This document shows, one piece after another, positions 46,797 to 57,798 of a stretch of DNA of 64,000 nucleotides (position 1 is the stretch's first letter; every line of letters starts with the position of its first letter). The DNA is taken from contig CM066983.1 in the NCBI GenBank assembly GCA_033977485.1, forward strand, positions 110,265,580-110,329,579. Direction: 5' to 3'. The notes beneath the pieces were generated by a model. It had not been told where the DNA came from, did not search any database, and was given only the letters and a program-made list of their open reading frames with translations. Made by a program: the position numbers and the translations under genes. The DNA comes from Hydrangea macrophylla. Its lineage: Eukaryota; Streptophyta; Magnoliopsida; Cornales; Hydrangeaceae.

Positions 46797-48254
46797 TCAG
46801 TCCCTGACGGAACGGCTAAAATTGGTGCTTTCACTAGTCAACCGAACGAGTGTGGGGAAGAATCTCGCCTTCAACTCTTGGAAACTTTCTTCACATTCTG
46901 GACTCCAAGCAAAAGCAATATCTTTCCTCATTAACCGTGTCATCGGCATTGCTATACGCGAAAAGTCTTTTACAAATCTCCGATAATACCCAGCTAATCC
47001 TAGGAAACTTCTGATGTCTGTCACATTCGTTGGTCTCGCCCAGTTGGTAACTGCTTCTATCTTCTGAGGGTCTACAGAAATTCCTTTAGCTGACACTATA
47101 TGTCCAAGAAAAGCTATCTCGGTCAACCAAAATTCACACTTCTTCAATTTGCCGAATAATCTCTTTTCACGCAATCGTTGTAGAGCTAATCGTAAATGAT
47201 GCTCGTGATCTTCTACGCTTTTGGAGTAGATTAGGATGTCATCTATGAACACGATAACGAACTCATCTAAATAATCTTTGAAGACACGGTTCATCAAGTC
47301 CATGAAAGCAGCTGGTGCATTAGTCACTCCAAACGGCATAACCAAAAATTCAAAGTGACCATATCGAGTCCTGAAAGCTGTCTTCTCAACATCTTCCTCT
47401 TTGACTTTCAACTGGTGGTAACCGGATCTCAAGTCAATCTTCGAAAATACTTGCGCTCCTTGCAACTGGTCAAACAAATCGTCTATTCGCGGCAACGGAT
47501 ATTTGTTCTTGACGGTCAACTTATTCAACTCTCGGTAGTCGATGCACATACACATTGTTCCATCTTTCTTCTTCACAAACAAGACTGGAGCTCCCCACGG
47601 CGAAACACTCGGTCGGATAAAACCCTTCTCCAACAGTTCTTCTAACTGAACTTTCAATTCTTTCAACTCTATCGGTGCCATTCGGTACGGTGCTTTGGAT
47701 ACCGGTTGTGACCCTGGTACTACTTCTATTGTGAACTCAAGCTCTCTTTCAATTAATGCGTCGGGTAACTCATCGGGAAAAATATCTGGAAATTCTCGAA
47801 CTACTAAAATGTCTTCTATTAGTGGTCCAAGAACTCGCGTGTCGACAATTGAACATAAGAAACTCGAACAACCCTTCTTCAACATCTTACTTGCTTGAAT
47901 CGCCGATATCAAGTACGGCGGTATGATCACTCCCTTTCCTTGAAAAGTAAACTCTTCTCGTCCTGACTGATAGAAACTAACCCGTTTCTGTTCACAATCG
48001 ATTCTGGTTTGATTAACTGACAACCAATCCATACCCAAGATAACATCAAAGTAATTCACCGTCAACGGAATCAAATCAACGCTCAAGACTTTATCACCTA
48101 TCTTGATCTCACATGACTTGAATATCGAAGAAGTAACTAGTGGTTCACTACTAGGCAATGATACACACAGGTCATATCCTAGCGGTTCTGACTTAACAGT
48201 TAAATGCTTAACAAAATCACGTGATAGAAATGAATGCGTTGAACCAGAATCCAT
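46797..48254 (-). pseudogene. Element D protease and reverse transcriptase
   Basis: Starts inside protease at [16 protein letters not shown] has [35 protein letters not shown] and an intact catalytic box [10 protein letters not shown]. The tether region ends ...[12 protein letters not shown], after which the frame is lost. Unlike element B, the active-site residues of protease and RT are all present. Confidence 0.87.
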
Positions 48255-49481
48255 AAGTATACGTGCAGGATACGAACAAATAGGAAGAATACCTGATACA
48301 ACGGTATCATCCGTATTCCCCGGCCTGAGCTGGAAGTATCGTCCTTGTTATTGCGCAACTCCTTTCCCTTTATCTACTCGAGGTTCTACCCTTGATCCAC
48401 TTGGCACACTCGATGCCCCGGTACTCATTCCCGGTTATCTCTTACTTGGGCAATTCTTCGCTATATGCCCCGGTTGGCCACACTCAAAACATTTCCCTCT
48501 TATCTCTGGGTTATAGCTCTTGGCGTTCGAGGTTGTGTTTGGTGTAGTTGAATTTGCGTTCAAAGGACAATTTCTAGACACATGCCCCAATTGTTTACAA
48601 ATATAGCAAGTGATCAATTGATAGCAGGTTCCTCTGTGTCGCAGGTTGCATGTTGAACACAACGGTCTCGGGTCCCCCATGAACGTACTCCCTCCTTGGC
48701 TACTCATATATGATCCCGAACCTTGCGTAAATGGTTTCTTCGCATTCCCTTGACCCTTACTCCGACTGTCATTTGCTCTCTTCCCTTGTTGTCCCTGTCG
48801 ATATCGGTCGACACTTTTCTCAGCAATCCGTACAGCTTCCTCAACGAGAGAAACGGTCGGGTGTTGTAACATATCCACACGGCCACGGATATTCTCTCTA
48901 AGCCCTTCCTCAAACTTACGAGCTTTATCCCTATCAGTCGGAACGGTAGTTTTCCCAAATCGTAACAAGGCATTGAAACGAGAAACATACTCACCTACGG
49001 TCATATCTCCCTGAATCAAACTTGCAAACTCTTGACGTTTCTGAGTATAAGCAGATTACGGAAAGAAACGTTTGTTGAATTCCTCTTTAAATGCTTCCCA
49101 CGTGATTGGCTTCCCTTGTTCAAGCACGTTGTTCCACCAGTCCAAGGCTTCACCCATCAACGTATCGGATGCACATAAAATTTTCTCCTCATCGGTACAT
49201 ATTACCTGACGGAAATGTCTTTCCATGTCCATCATCCAATGATCGGTCAAGTCTATGTCAATTTGCCCATGATACAACGTCGGTTTTCGCTTATGAAACT
49301 GTTCCACGATTGTGTGTTGAGGTCGCGGTGCCGATGGTACATTGATATAACGAATTTCCACTTGTGGAGGCAGAACGTTCATCTGTTCTCTTTCACTTAC
49401 CGCTTGTATGAAATTTCCCACCATATTCACTATTTGGTCCATCCGCGAATGCGGTGATAATTCTCTTGGTGGATCAGCCAT
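48255..49481 (-). pseudogene. Element D gag and start of protease
   Basis: ATG at 49479-49481 (MADPPRELSPHSRMDQIV), 226 bp after the 5' LTR. The capsid domain includes DHWMMDMERHF and DTLMGEALDWWNN. The zinc-knuckle region has CSTCNLRHRGTC, CYICKQLGHVSRNC and CFECGQPGHIAKNC. In-frame TAA codons at 49056-49058, 48435-48437 and 48348-48350 interrupt it. The same frame continues through [10 protein letters not shown] into protease at 48254. A single uninterrupted gag-pol is normal for this lineage, so these stops are mutations. Confidence 0.85.
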
Positions 49482-49710
49482 AACGTTTCAAATATTTCCC
49501 CTGTTGAGTTCAATGCATAATGACCATGCATGCTATGCCACAATATAGATATATGTGCACAGTTCATTACAATCAACAAATGCTAATGCATGAAGCATTT
49601 CTACAATGATAACCATTATCTTCACAATTACACACTCCACTCGACGTCACTCAACATATATAACGTCACTCGTTCCCAAGGCTCTAAACTTATGCTCTGA
49701 TACCACTAAA

Positions 49711-51838
49711 TGTCACAGCCCGGTCCCACAATAGCGGAACCGGAGCCCGTGGCACGCCACCGAGGCTAAACCAATTCATTAACGTTCCCAAAATTTAGTT
49801 TGAAGAACACACGCAGCGGAATAAAACAAGACATTTTGAAAACTATCCGTCCAGTCGACTGATCCTCAGACCCAGTCGACTGATCCTGGTCCAGCAGAAA
49901 GTTGGGTTTAAAAACACCATCCAGTCGACTGCTTTCTACACCCAGTCGACTGGGGCTTCAAATTTTCAGTCGACTGATGAAGTCCGGTCGACTGAAGTCT
50001 GGCCTGAACAAAATATTTTGAATTGAAAACATGATCCAGTCGACTGTGTCGAGGACCCAGTCGACTGATCCCCTGTGAAACAATGCAGTGAGTTGCTGAA
50101 AACAAAGGCCCCAGTCGACTGTTTCCTCAACCAGTCGACTGATTTATGGCAGCAGCACATTCTGCAGAGTTTTCTAAGTTTAAAAGCTTTTGAATTCGAA
50201 CGGCGATCAAACACACACTTCCAAAAGTACTCCAAAAACAATCCCAACTGTATTAACATACTACCGAAGAATAGTTACAACATGTTACTAACTATTACAA
50301 CGTTTTAGATTCATTCTAACATACCAAGTTAAACATAACTAAAACCATAAGAATTCTTATTACAACATTTCCTATTGTCTCAAAACTACAAGATTAACGC
50401 TCAAGTTGCCTTCTAAAAGAACTCCCAACCCACGTGCTCACTTCTGCGATTCCTCGCCAGCATTAACACCTGAAATGGTTATTTGAATAACCACACATAT
50501 TTCGATTTGTTTAAGCTAATGCTTAGTGAATAAAACAACATATGTACATGAATGATAAACATGTCTGCATTCACATCTCTACATTTCATACTAGTCGCCG
50601 GAGACTCACGTGCCCGTCCATACTCCCAATCCGCGACTCCTCGCCAATAAGTCCACGCGAAAGGGTAAGACCCACGATTCTACAAACAATCGTGTGACCT
50701 TAATGCCTATATCGGCTCCACAAAATGGCATGGTGACCACGTGCTCCTTCTGACCCAAATAAGCAACTTAACATGCTCAAATACATATCACCATGCTCGC
50801 GGTAATTAAAACATATCACCGTGCTATTGAGCCTACTTATCAATATAAATGCCCAATATGAACTACACAATATATCTCTAGGAATTAATACATGCTATTC
50901 AAACATAACATGAATACATGCCAAGAAATCATTCCAAAACATAGTTGAATCACTCACCTCCAAATAACGCTCCTATAATTCAATCTCAAGAAAACCCGTG
51001 CACAAAGAACGTGCAGAAGTCCGTCTAGTACAATTCCTATGGATCAAAATTCCATTTATCAACTTTTATGAAAAATTATAGAAAATAACTTTTCGGAAAA
51101 CTTGGCCAAACAAGGCCTAACCTATATCAAAACGAAGCTCTTACCTCGGGGAGCTCGAATATGAAATCTAGGAGAAAACAGACTGACGGAAGGTCGTCGT
51201 TTGGCGTCGCAAAGCTGTAAGCTCCCAAAATCTCCCTATGGCCTCCTTTCTTGAACTTAGGTTAAGATTTACAAAAATCTAAAGATCCATCTCTATCTAT
51301 ATATAGGCAAATCTTTTGGGAATTACGTTTACCTCCCTACGAGTTTTCCAAACTCCTAATCAGTCTCTGAAACTTTCTATACAGCTTATTCATAGCTTTA
51401 TAAGTGAAACTTCAAAATTATAAAAGTTTTCGACTAAGTTTCGTTTGGTCACTAAAACGCGAATTTCTATATGACGTTTCCGAAGTTGCTAATTAGCCTA
51501 CCAAATTAATAGCGTGTTCATTCGTCCTCACCAGGATACTAAATCTAACAACAGAAATAAATTCTAAAACAGAAAATAATACAGATATTGAAATACACAG
51601 GTAAACATTTATTTCCAGATAAACATTTAAAATGTTCTACAGTGACCGTCTCATACTCGGAGAGATGTCACAACAACAAATTCTAAATCACCACAGTCTC
51701 AGAGGGTTCTCTAATACAGACACCCAAATCAACTCGTGAGTCAAAACTCACTCAATCATGTGTCATAGGACACGCTACATCACATTATCATGCATGACAA
51801 TGAAATGCAAATGCAATAACACAAATGTGGGTGTTATA
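49711..51838 (-). repeat. Element D 5' LTR
   Basis: Same ends as the 3' LTR; the palindrome cluster is at about 49850-50145 and a TATA-like CTATATATAGG at about 51297-51307. It borders the MULE TIR at 51839. Confidence 0.9.
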
Positions 51839-51843
51839 ATCTT

Positions 51844-53152
51844 AAAGAAATACATGAAATGAAAAAAAAAAAATCACCCAAAAAGCCCAAAAATTGATAA
51901 AGTTATAGTGGTTTAAAGTTGACAAATAATATTATCTGTTAGTGTAAACAGATAATATTATCTGTTTGTGTCACAACTAAGATAAAAATGAAAAATGAAG
52001 TTCCAAATTGCTTTTTTTTGTACAACTTTCAAGTCCAATGCGTAGATCTCAAGTAAATACATGAATTCAAAAAAAAAATCACCCAAAAAGCCCAAGAATT
52101 GATAAAGTTATAGTGGTTTAAAGTTGACAAATAATATTATCTATTAGTGTAAACATATAATATTATCTGTTTGTGTCACAGCTAATAGTATTAGCAAACG
52201 TGGTCACAGCTGACTGTGATCTAAGCTTAATCTTGTTACTCAAAATGAGAGGAGGGGCCACCAACTTATTTATAGTTGTATAAGCTCATATTGTGTATTT
52301 AAAGACTTGTTTGGTTACTATGGTTTCACAAGACTCTCCTCCAAATCTATCTACCATAGTAGACACTTAATGGATTTACTTGGAGCTTCAAATGAGTCTA
52401 ATCACCAACCCCAAAGGGTACCACTGTCTCACCAATACAGGCAAAGTTTCTTGAATTCAAATCTCAGTAACCCACACTACTTAGAGAGAGATGACTATAC
52501 TTTCTTGGGTAACCCTTTTGAATCATCTTTTTCTTTAGTCATTGCCAATTCAAAATACTTAAAACCCAGTCAGTCCCTTCTTGAAGAAATTGTAAATATT
52601 GCTGACTGAATATTAATCACAGTGAAAAACAAACATTAAATTGATTTTGAACCAATCAATAATAAAACCCATCCAAAATCACAACATTAAATCTAGAGAA
52701 AAACCCTTGAAAATACTAAAAACTCCAAGTGAACCCATATGATGAAAAATGATTATATAGCAACAAATAAACAAAAACAAATCTTAGATACCCACAAAAC
52801 ATTTAGTTCATATAGACAAAAAAATAATTGAAACAGATCTTAGACACAAAGAATGAGAGAGAGAGAGAGAGAAGACTTACCAAGAAGCAATGGACGGCGG
52901 CGACCTGCAGTGGCGGCGGCTCCGGCGACGGTCCGGTCCGGAAATGACGTCGACAGTCGTGAGGGGAGGGGGACAGGGGGTCGCGGGGTGGGGTGGGCGC
53001 TAGGGATCGTCTCTCTGATTTGGGTTCAATGGAGGAAAAAGAATGGGTTTTAGAGATTTTTGGTGTGGGTCTCACACGAATTTTTAAAAAATTGCTTAGA
53101 AGAACCTGAGAGTGTTTTAATAGATGTTTTAGTGGGTATGTGTATCATTTTT
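51844..53152 (-). repeat. MULE right terminal inverted repeat
   Basis: Mirror of 38078-39383. It contains two tandem units with AACAGATAATATTATCTGTT (51895-52170), the BEL1-like fragment (52307-52609), a (GA)n run, and the GC-rich block (52895-53010) next to the terminus. Differences from the left TIR are scattered point changes and small indels, more in the outer GC-rich part. Confidence 0.85.
52307..52609 (+). pseudogene. Captured BEL1-like homeobox fragment, right TIR copy
   Basis: Same 100-codon frame as the left copy, differing at one residue (Ala to Val before IANSKYLK). Conservation of an open frame in both arms could reflect recent TIR homogenisation rather than selection. A TATTTATAG box at about 52268-52276 precedes it. 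It reads outward, toward the LecRK gene. Confidence 0.7.
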
Positions 53153-53240
53153 ATTAATATAATTATTAAAATGAGTCACATATCTCCACCCATACTATAA
53201 ACCCGAGTGAACCCGTGAGCAAAAATGCTCTTCATATCTC

Positions 53241-53649
53241 TCAAGTGAGAAAGATGAAAGGACAAAAAAAAAAAAAAAGAGGGGTTATTTATCAACAAAA
53301 ATCTTACCGTTAGGATGGACTAGTGTCACCAACCTAGCCACCTGTCACCCTCAATCCCCCCTTGGATTCTCGCTTCTCTCTCCGCTTTACTATTCCTTGT
53401 TTCCTTACTTCCTTCCTTCCATCCATAGGACATCCATACCATTCCTCTCTCTGTTTTTAAGGGAAAGAATACAATCCCATCCCCCCCTTCTCTCGCTCTC
53501 TCTCTCTCTCTAGATCACTCCCAGTTCCATTACAATACTCTATCACTCTATAAAATCCCGTGACTTGTTCTTCCTGAAATCAGCTAAAAGATCAGAATTT
53601 CAGGCAAACACAACCATAATTCTCTAATGGGTTTTCCCCAAAACTAGCA
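53241..53649 (+). promoter_or_regulatory. Proximal promoter and 5' leader of the LecRK gene
   Basis: Between the MITE edge and the ATG. It contains a TATA box CTCTATAAAATCCC (about 53546-53559), about 95 bp before the start codon, and a (CT)n tract at 53491-53512 just upstream, both common in plant promoters. Anything further upstream has been displaced by the 15-kb MULE. Confidence 0.6.
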
Positions 53650-55803
53650 ATGTCGTCACGCTCATCCCAATTTTTCGGCATTTTCTGCATTTCCTTCTCT
53701 CTCTTCGCCCTTTCTCTCTCCGGCGATCACTTCACTGTCGCGACCACTGAATTCGACTTCGGAACTTTGACTCTCAGCAGCTTGAAGCTCCTCGGAGACG
53801 CACACTTGAGCAATGGAAGCGTGAAGCTCACTCGCGACCTCGCCGTTCCCAACTCCGGCGCCGGCAAGGTTTTATACTCCAAACCGGTGAAGTTCCGGCA
53901 AGATGGAGTCCAATTTCCTGCGAGTTTCTCGACGTTCTTTTCATTCTCTGTCTCGAATCTCAACCCATCTTCGATCGGCGGCGGACTCGCTTTCCTCATC
54001 ACGCCGGACGACGAGACCGTCGGCGACGCCGGTGGGTACCTCGGGCTAATGGACGGAAAGGGTACCCCAAACGGGGTCGTCGCGGTCGAATTCGACACTC
54101 TAATGGACGTAGAGTTCAAGGACATTAATGGAAACCATGTGGGTTTGGATCTGAACTCTATGGTCTCAACTCAGATCGGTGATTTGGAAACTCTCAGTAT
54201 CGATCTAAAAAGCGGTGACCTGGTCAACTCGTGGATCGACTACTCCGGGTCGACTCGGGTGTTCAACATTTCAGTCTCCTACTCAAATCTCAAGCCCAAA
54301 GAGCCCCTCTTGTCCTTCACTCTCGATCTCGATCAGTACGTGAACGATTTCATGTTTGTTGGGTTCTCCGGGTCGACTCAGGGGAGTACAGAGACTCACA
54401 GCATAGAATGGTGGAGCTTCACTTCATCATTTGATGTCACTTCAAAATCTGGGTCACCCCCTTCTCCGCCGCCGCCGCCAACGTCTAGTTTGATGATTCC
54501 AACAGCTAGTTCTGTCAACCCACCACCACCATCACCATCAATTGCTCCTTCCGAGTCAAACACTACCTCATTACAAAAACCCCCAGAAAAGAACAGTAAG
54601 TGCCATAACCAGTTGTGTAAGGAGGGTCCAGGGGCTGTAGTTGGTGTAGTAACAGCTGGGGCATTCTTTTTAGCCTTATTTGCTATTATTCTCATCTGGG
54701 TGTACTCTAAAAAGTTCAAACATGTCAAAAAATCCGAACTATTAGCATCAGAGATCATCAAAATGCCAAAAGAATTTAGCTATAAAGAGCTTAAATCAGC
54801 CACAAAATGCTTCAATTCGACCCGAATTATCGGTAATGGCGCGTTTGGGACGGTGTATAAGGGTATATTGCCGGAGACAGGCGACATTGTTGCGGTGAAG
54901 AGGTGTAGTCATACTGGTCAGGGGAAAACAGAGTTTTTATCTGAATTGTCCATAATTGGGAGTCTTAGGCATAGAAATCTTGTTAGGCTTCAAGGTTGGT
55001 GCCATGAAAAGGGTGAAATTTTATTGGTATATGACTTGATGCCTAATGGGAGTCTTGATAAGGCCTTGTTTGAGTCAAGAATGACTCTTCCATGGCCTTA
55101 TAGGCGAAAAATTTTGTTGGGTGTTGCTTCTGCATTGGCATATTTGCATCAAGAATGTGAAAATCAAGTGATTCATAGGGATGTAAAGGCTAGTAATATA
55201 ATGTTGGATGAAGGGTTCAATGCAAGATTGAGCGATTTCGGGTTAGCAAGGCAAGTCGAGCACGATAAGTCACCGGACGCCACGGCGGCGGCCGGAACAA
55301 TGGGGTACTTGGCTCCAGAATATTTATTGACAGGAAGGGCAAGTGAGAAAACTGATGTCTTTAGCTATGGAGCTGTGGTTCTTGAGGTGGCTAGTGGAAG
55401 AAGACCCATTGAGAAAGAGACTATTGGGGTTGGGAATGTTGGGGTTAATAGTAATTTGGTGGAATGGGTTTGGAATTTGCATAGAGAAGAGAGGTTGTTA
55501 ATGGCTGCTGATTCAAGGCTTGGTGGTGAGTTTGACGAGTCTGAAATGAGGAGGGTTCTATTGGTTGGGTTAGCTTGTTCACACCCTGACCCACTAGTCA
55601 GACCCACTATGAGGGGGGTTGTCCAAATGCTTGTGGGTGAGACCCAAGTCCCAATTGTCCCAAGAGTTAAGCCTTCTATGAGTTTTAGCACTTCCCATCT
55701 CTTGCTGAGCTTGCAGGACAGTGTGTCTGACTTGAATGGTATGATCACTATCTCAACATCTTCATCTGAACACAGCTTCAATGGTGCTGAGGAACTAGTC
55801 TGA
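53650..55803 (+). CDS. L-type lectin-domain receptor-like kinase (LecRK VIII-like)
   Basis: Intronless, 717 residues, a normal length for the family. Signal peptide about 1-25; legume-lectin domain about 27-262 (VAVEFDT, GNHVGLDLNS, FVGFSGSTQG); Pro-rich stalk about 269-300; transmembrane helix about 329-352; kinase domain about 388-665. Kinase motifs are complete: GNGAFG 395-400, VAVK with Lys417, HRDVKASN from 509, DFG 529-531, APE 555-557. HRD and activation-loop residues suggest an active Ser/Thr kinase at the plasma membrane. The lectin pocket in plant LecRKs often binds non-sugar ligands. Sequence features (TTEFDFGTLTL start; LLSLQDSVSDLNGMITIS tail) fit clade VIII, but this rests on recognition, not a tree. 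Stop TGA 55801-55803. This is the only intact host gene found here. Confidence 0.93.
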   Translation: MSSRSSQFFGIFCISFSLFALSLSGDHFTVATTEFDFGTLTLSSLKLLGDAHLSNGSVKLTRDLAVPNSGAGKVLYSKPVKFRQDGVQFPASFSTFFSFSVSNLNPSSIGGGLAFLITPDDETVGDAGGYLGLMDGKGTPNGVVAVEFDTLMDVEFKDINGNHVGLDLNSMVSTQIGDLETLSIDLKSGDLVNSWIDYSGSTRVFNISVSYSNLKPKEPLLSFTLDLDQYVNDFMFVGFSGSTQGSTETHSIEWWSFTSSFDVTSKSGSPPSPPPPPTSSLMIPTASSVNPPPPSPSIAPSESNTTSLQKPPEKNSKCHNQLCKEGPGAVVGVVTAGAFFLALFAIILIWVYSKKFKHVKKSELLASEIIKMPKEFSYKELKSATKCFNSTRIIGNGAFGTVYKGILPETGDIVAVKRCSHTGQGKTEFLSELSIIGSLRHRNLVRLQGWCHEKGEILLVYDLMPNGSLDKALFESRMTLPWPYRRKILLGVASALAYLHQECENQVIHRDVKASNIMLDEGFNARLSDFGLARQVEHDKSPDATAAAGTMGYLAPEYLLTGRASEKTDVFSYGAVVLEVASGRRPIEKETIGVGNVGVNSNLVEWVWNLHREERLLMAADSRLGGEFDESEMRRVLLVGLACSHPDPLVRPTMRGVVQMLVGETQVPIVPRVKPSMSFSTSHLLLSLQDSVSDLNGMITISTSSSEHSFNGAEELV

Positions 55804-56279
55804 TGAGAATCAATGGCTGAGATTTCATAAAAAACACTTTTTATTTATATGTCAACATATTTATATGTATTCATTTGTTTATTATGTATGTAGAACACAA
55901 TAACACGAATTGTATGCACAATACTATTTAGAGACTTGTTTTTTTTTTTTTTTTGGTTGTGTATTCCTCAACTCTCCACTTTTAAGTAGTTAATAGTGGA
56001 GGGAGATGGGGGGGACAAAGAGAAAGATGGTGGAAGTCATTTTCATTAGCATGGTTGGATGGGATTTTCTTTATGGGAGCAGTTGCTTGCTTTTACAAGC
56101 AACCTCATAGTCAAAAGCAAACTTAAAAGAGTTTTGAGTAGAGCTTTGGGTAAAGTATATTGACAAAAGTGGTGCATATTTATTAGTAAACTTTTTTAGT
56201 TCTTTCATGGCTGGTGGTGTGTGGGAATTTACGTCTTTTTGTTTATCATTTTTTAATAATGTGGAATCCCCAAGGTGGG
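55804..56279 (+). other. 3' region of the LecRK gene
   Basis: AT-rich, TATTTATATGT-type sequence after the stop with a T-run at 55939-55956. The poly(A) site is not clear. No other feature is seen. Confidence 0.4.
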
Positions 56280-56290
56280 CCGGTCAAGTT

Positions 56291-56461
56291 GAGTAATATT
56301 TGGGACACAAACTTCATACAACTTTCATACAACCTCCCCAAAAGATGTGTCTATCTCTCTCCTGTGATGTTACTGGACCCACAGTGACACAGGAAAGAGA
56401 TAGACACATCTTTTGGGGAGGTTGTATGAAAGTTGTATGAAGGTTGTGCCCCAAGTATTAC
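56291..56461. mobile_element. 171-bp foldback MITE, 11-bp TSD
   Basis: Almost the whole element is two inverted arms sharing CATACAACTTTCATACAACC and CCCCAAAAGATGTGTCTATC. It is flanked by CCGGTCAAGTT at 56280-56290 and 56462-56472. The 11-bp duplication suggests a Mutator-type MITE. Confidence 0.85.
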
Positions 56462-56472
56462 CCGGTCAAGTT

Positions 56473-57360
56473 ATTAACTTTCTCCCTAAATTAATCGGTA
56501 TAGGATAAAGAGTAATCGGTATAGGATAAATAGTAATGATAGAGTCACAAAAGATGCATAAAGAAATGTTCATAAAAGAATGCTGCATCTTATATGGCAG
56601 AGTTAATTATGGTAGGTTCTACTATCACATGAGTGTCACATAAGATGTCACATCTCTTTGTGAGCATCTCTTTGTGACTCTTTTTATGACTTTAACATTA
56701 CTCAAACGATAAAACATAGCGAAATATAGGAATTGAACCCAGAATGTCTAAATTTACAATTCATCTAAAGCAAGTCCATTCTTAATGAGTTATTTAAGGG
56801 CGTGGATGAGCCAAGTTACTTAACAAGCCTTCGCGAACATTGTTCAATAAATGTGTGACTCGCATTTGTTATTTGTCATTAAATTCAACTTAAGTCGATT
56901 TTAGACTCATTTAGTAAACAAGTCAAGCTAAAGTGTGAATTTTAGGCTCACTCAATAAATATGTCAAGCTCAATTATATGAGCTCGACTCGATAGAGCTT
57001 ATGAACATGTTTTAACAAGACCTGTAAGTGTATGCTCGTAATAAAAACTCATAAACAAATTTGTTCAAGGAATTGCATACTAAATTGTGTAGTTATAGAG
57101 CTTAATGCGTTCACAACCACTTAGTATATACGTGTATGATAAAAACTACTTTTAATTTTTAAAGCTTTGCACTGCTTATACGAGTCAACACGAGCTTGAA
57201 ATCAAGCTAGGTGTCTAGCCAAGCTCAAAGCTTGAAAATTTTGGTTTAGCTGGAGCTTAGTTCTCTAGCCTTATTTCGAACTCAAACTCGAGCATGATAT
57301 CCACCCAACTCAAACAAAGCTCGACTTGACTCGTCTCAGTATATATATATATATATATAT
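56473..57360. other. AT-rich spacer with GAGCTCGACTCG-type repeat
   Basis: 56760-57330 contains repeated AAGCTCGA / GAGCTCGACTCGA motifs, a pattern common in unclassified plant repeats. An (AT)n run at 57341-57360 precedes the next MITE. No gene is supported. Confidence 0.45.
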
Positions 57361-57531
57361 GAAAATGCTTTGGTGTAGTTAGCACAGTACACTTCACACT
57401 GTGTTACTCACAGTTTAAACAATAAAATTATTTTTGCAAAAGAAGTTTTTAAAAAATTGGGTAGTTTTACTGTTCATATGTGAGTAGCACAGTGCGAACT
57501 GCACTGTGCTAACTGCACCAAAGTATTTTTC
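57361..57531. mobile_element. 171-bp MITE in an (AT)n tract
   Basis: The left arm ATGCTTTGGTGTAGTTAGCA pairs with the right arm TGCTAACTGCACCAAAGTAT. Inverted similarity runs about 55 bp. It lies inside an (AT)n microsatellite, so the target duplication is hidden. Insertion into AT repeats is typical for some MITE families. Confidence 0.7.
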
Positions 57532-57552
57532 ATATATATATATATATATATA

Positions 57553-57798
57553 CTCCCTCCGTTCCATTTTATGTGTCTCCTTTTTTTTAGATGTCTTAAA
57601 ATTATTGTCCACTTTCCTAAATTATTATGCAAATTTTACTTAATTTTTTAAATTACCTTTCTTTACAATCAACACCAAAACAAAATAAAAAAGAAATTAC
57701 AATAATTATAGACAATTACGGAAAATAGTTGTAAATTCTTTTTATCCCCTTAAATAATTAGATTCCCTAAGAGGACACATAAAATGAGATGAGGAGAG
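57553..57798. mobile_element. Stowaway-like MITE
   Basis: Left end CTCCCTCCGTTCCATTTTAT (GTGTC) pairs with right end GACACATAAAATGAGATGAG (GAGAG). TA precedes it at 57551-57552; the right copy reads TG. Same superfamily as 329-600 but a different family. Confidence 0.72.

Larger units (their letters stand above)
42742..51838 (-). mobile_element. Element D: Ty3/gypsy chromovirus (Tekay/Del type), 9.1 kb
   Basis: Full structure on the minus strand: 5' LTR 49711-51838, primer site for initiator Met tRNA (TTTAGTGGTATCAGAGCATA, 49710-49691), gag, protease, RT, RNase H, integrase plus chromodomain, polypurine tract AAGGGGGAGAGTAT (about 44869-44882) and 3' LTR 42742-44868. The target duplication is ATCTT. 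About 18 differences over 2.13 kb separate the LTRs, so it inserted recently. The polyprotein nevertheless has several stops and a frameshift, so it needed proteins from another copy. Confidence 0.92.
38078..53152 (+). mobile_element. MULE (Mutator-like element), 15.1 kb, FAR1-type
   Basis: Ends AAAAATGATACACA-ACCCACTAAAACA are inverted and flanked by the 10-bp duplication ATTAATATAA (38067-38076; 53153-53162). There is one extra C at 38077, so the left end is certain to within a base. TIRs of about 1.3 kb (38078-39383; 51844-53152) are nearly identical. Inside lie a FAR1-type transposase fragment and a GRF-zinc-finger gene facing each other. 42742-51838 is a later retrotransposon. Without it and the 39384-40776 retro-fragment, the MULE would be about 4.6 kb. 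Long TIRs, the 9-11 bp duplication and the FAR1 domain make the class certain. It lacks the catalytic part of transposase. Confidence 0.88.
37831..53232. mobile_element. hAT-like MITE, copy 2, split by the MULE
   Basis: Left part 37831-38076 and right part 53163-53232 together match copy 1 (36034-36345) end to end. CATATCTC duplications flank it at 37823-37830 and 53233-53240. The break lies at ATTAATATAA, which is duplicated on both sides of the MULE. Sequences outside the MITE (GGTTGGAGATGCTTTTAGAT ... before; TTTATCAACAAA after) also match copy 1, so the two loci are duplicates of a larger repeat. Confidence 0.8.

Noticed and set aside
53727..55781. Open frames antisense to the LecRK gene
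   Set aside because: They are shadows of a strongly biased real coding sequence on the other strand.
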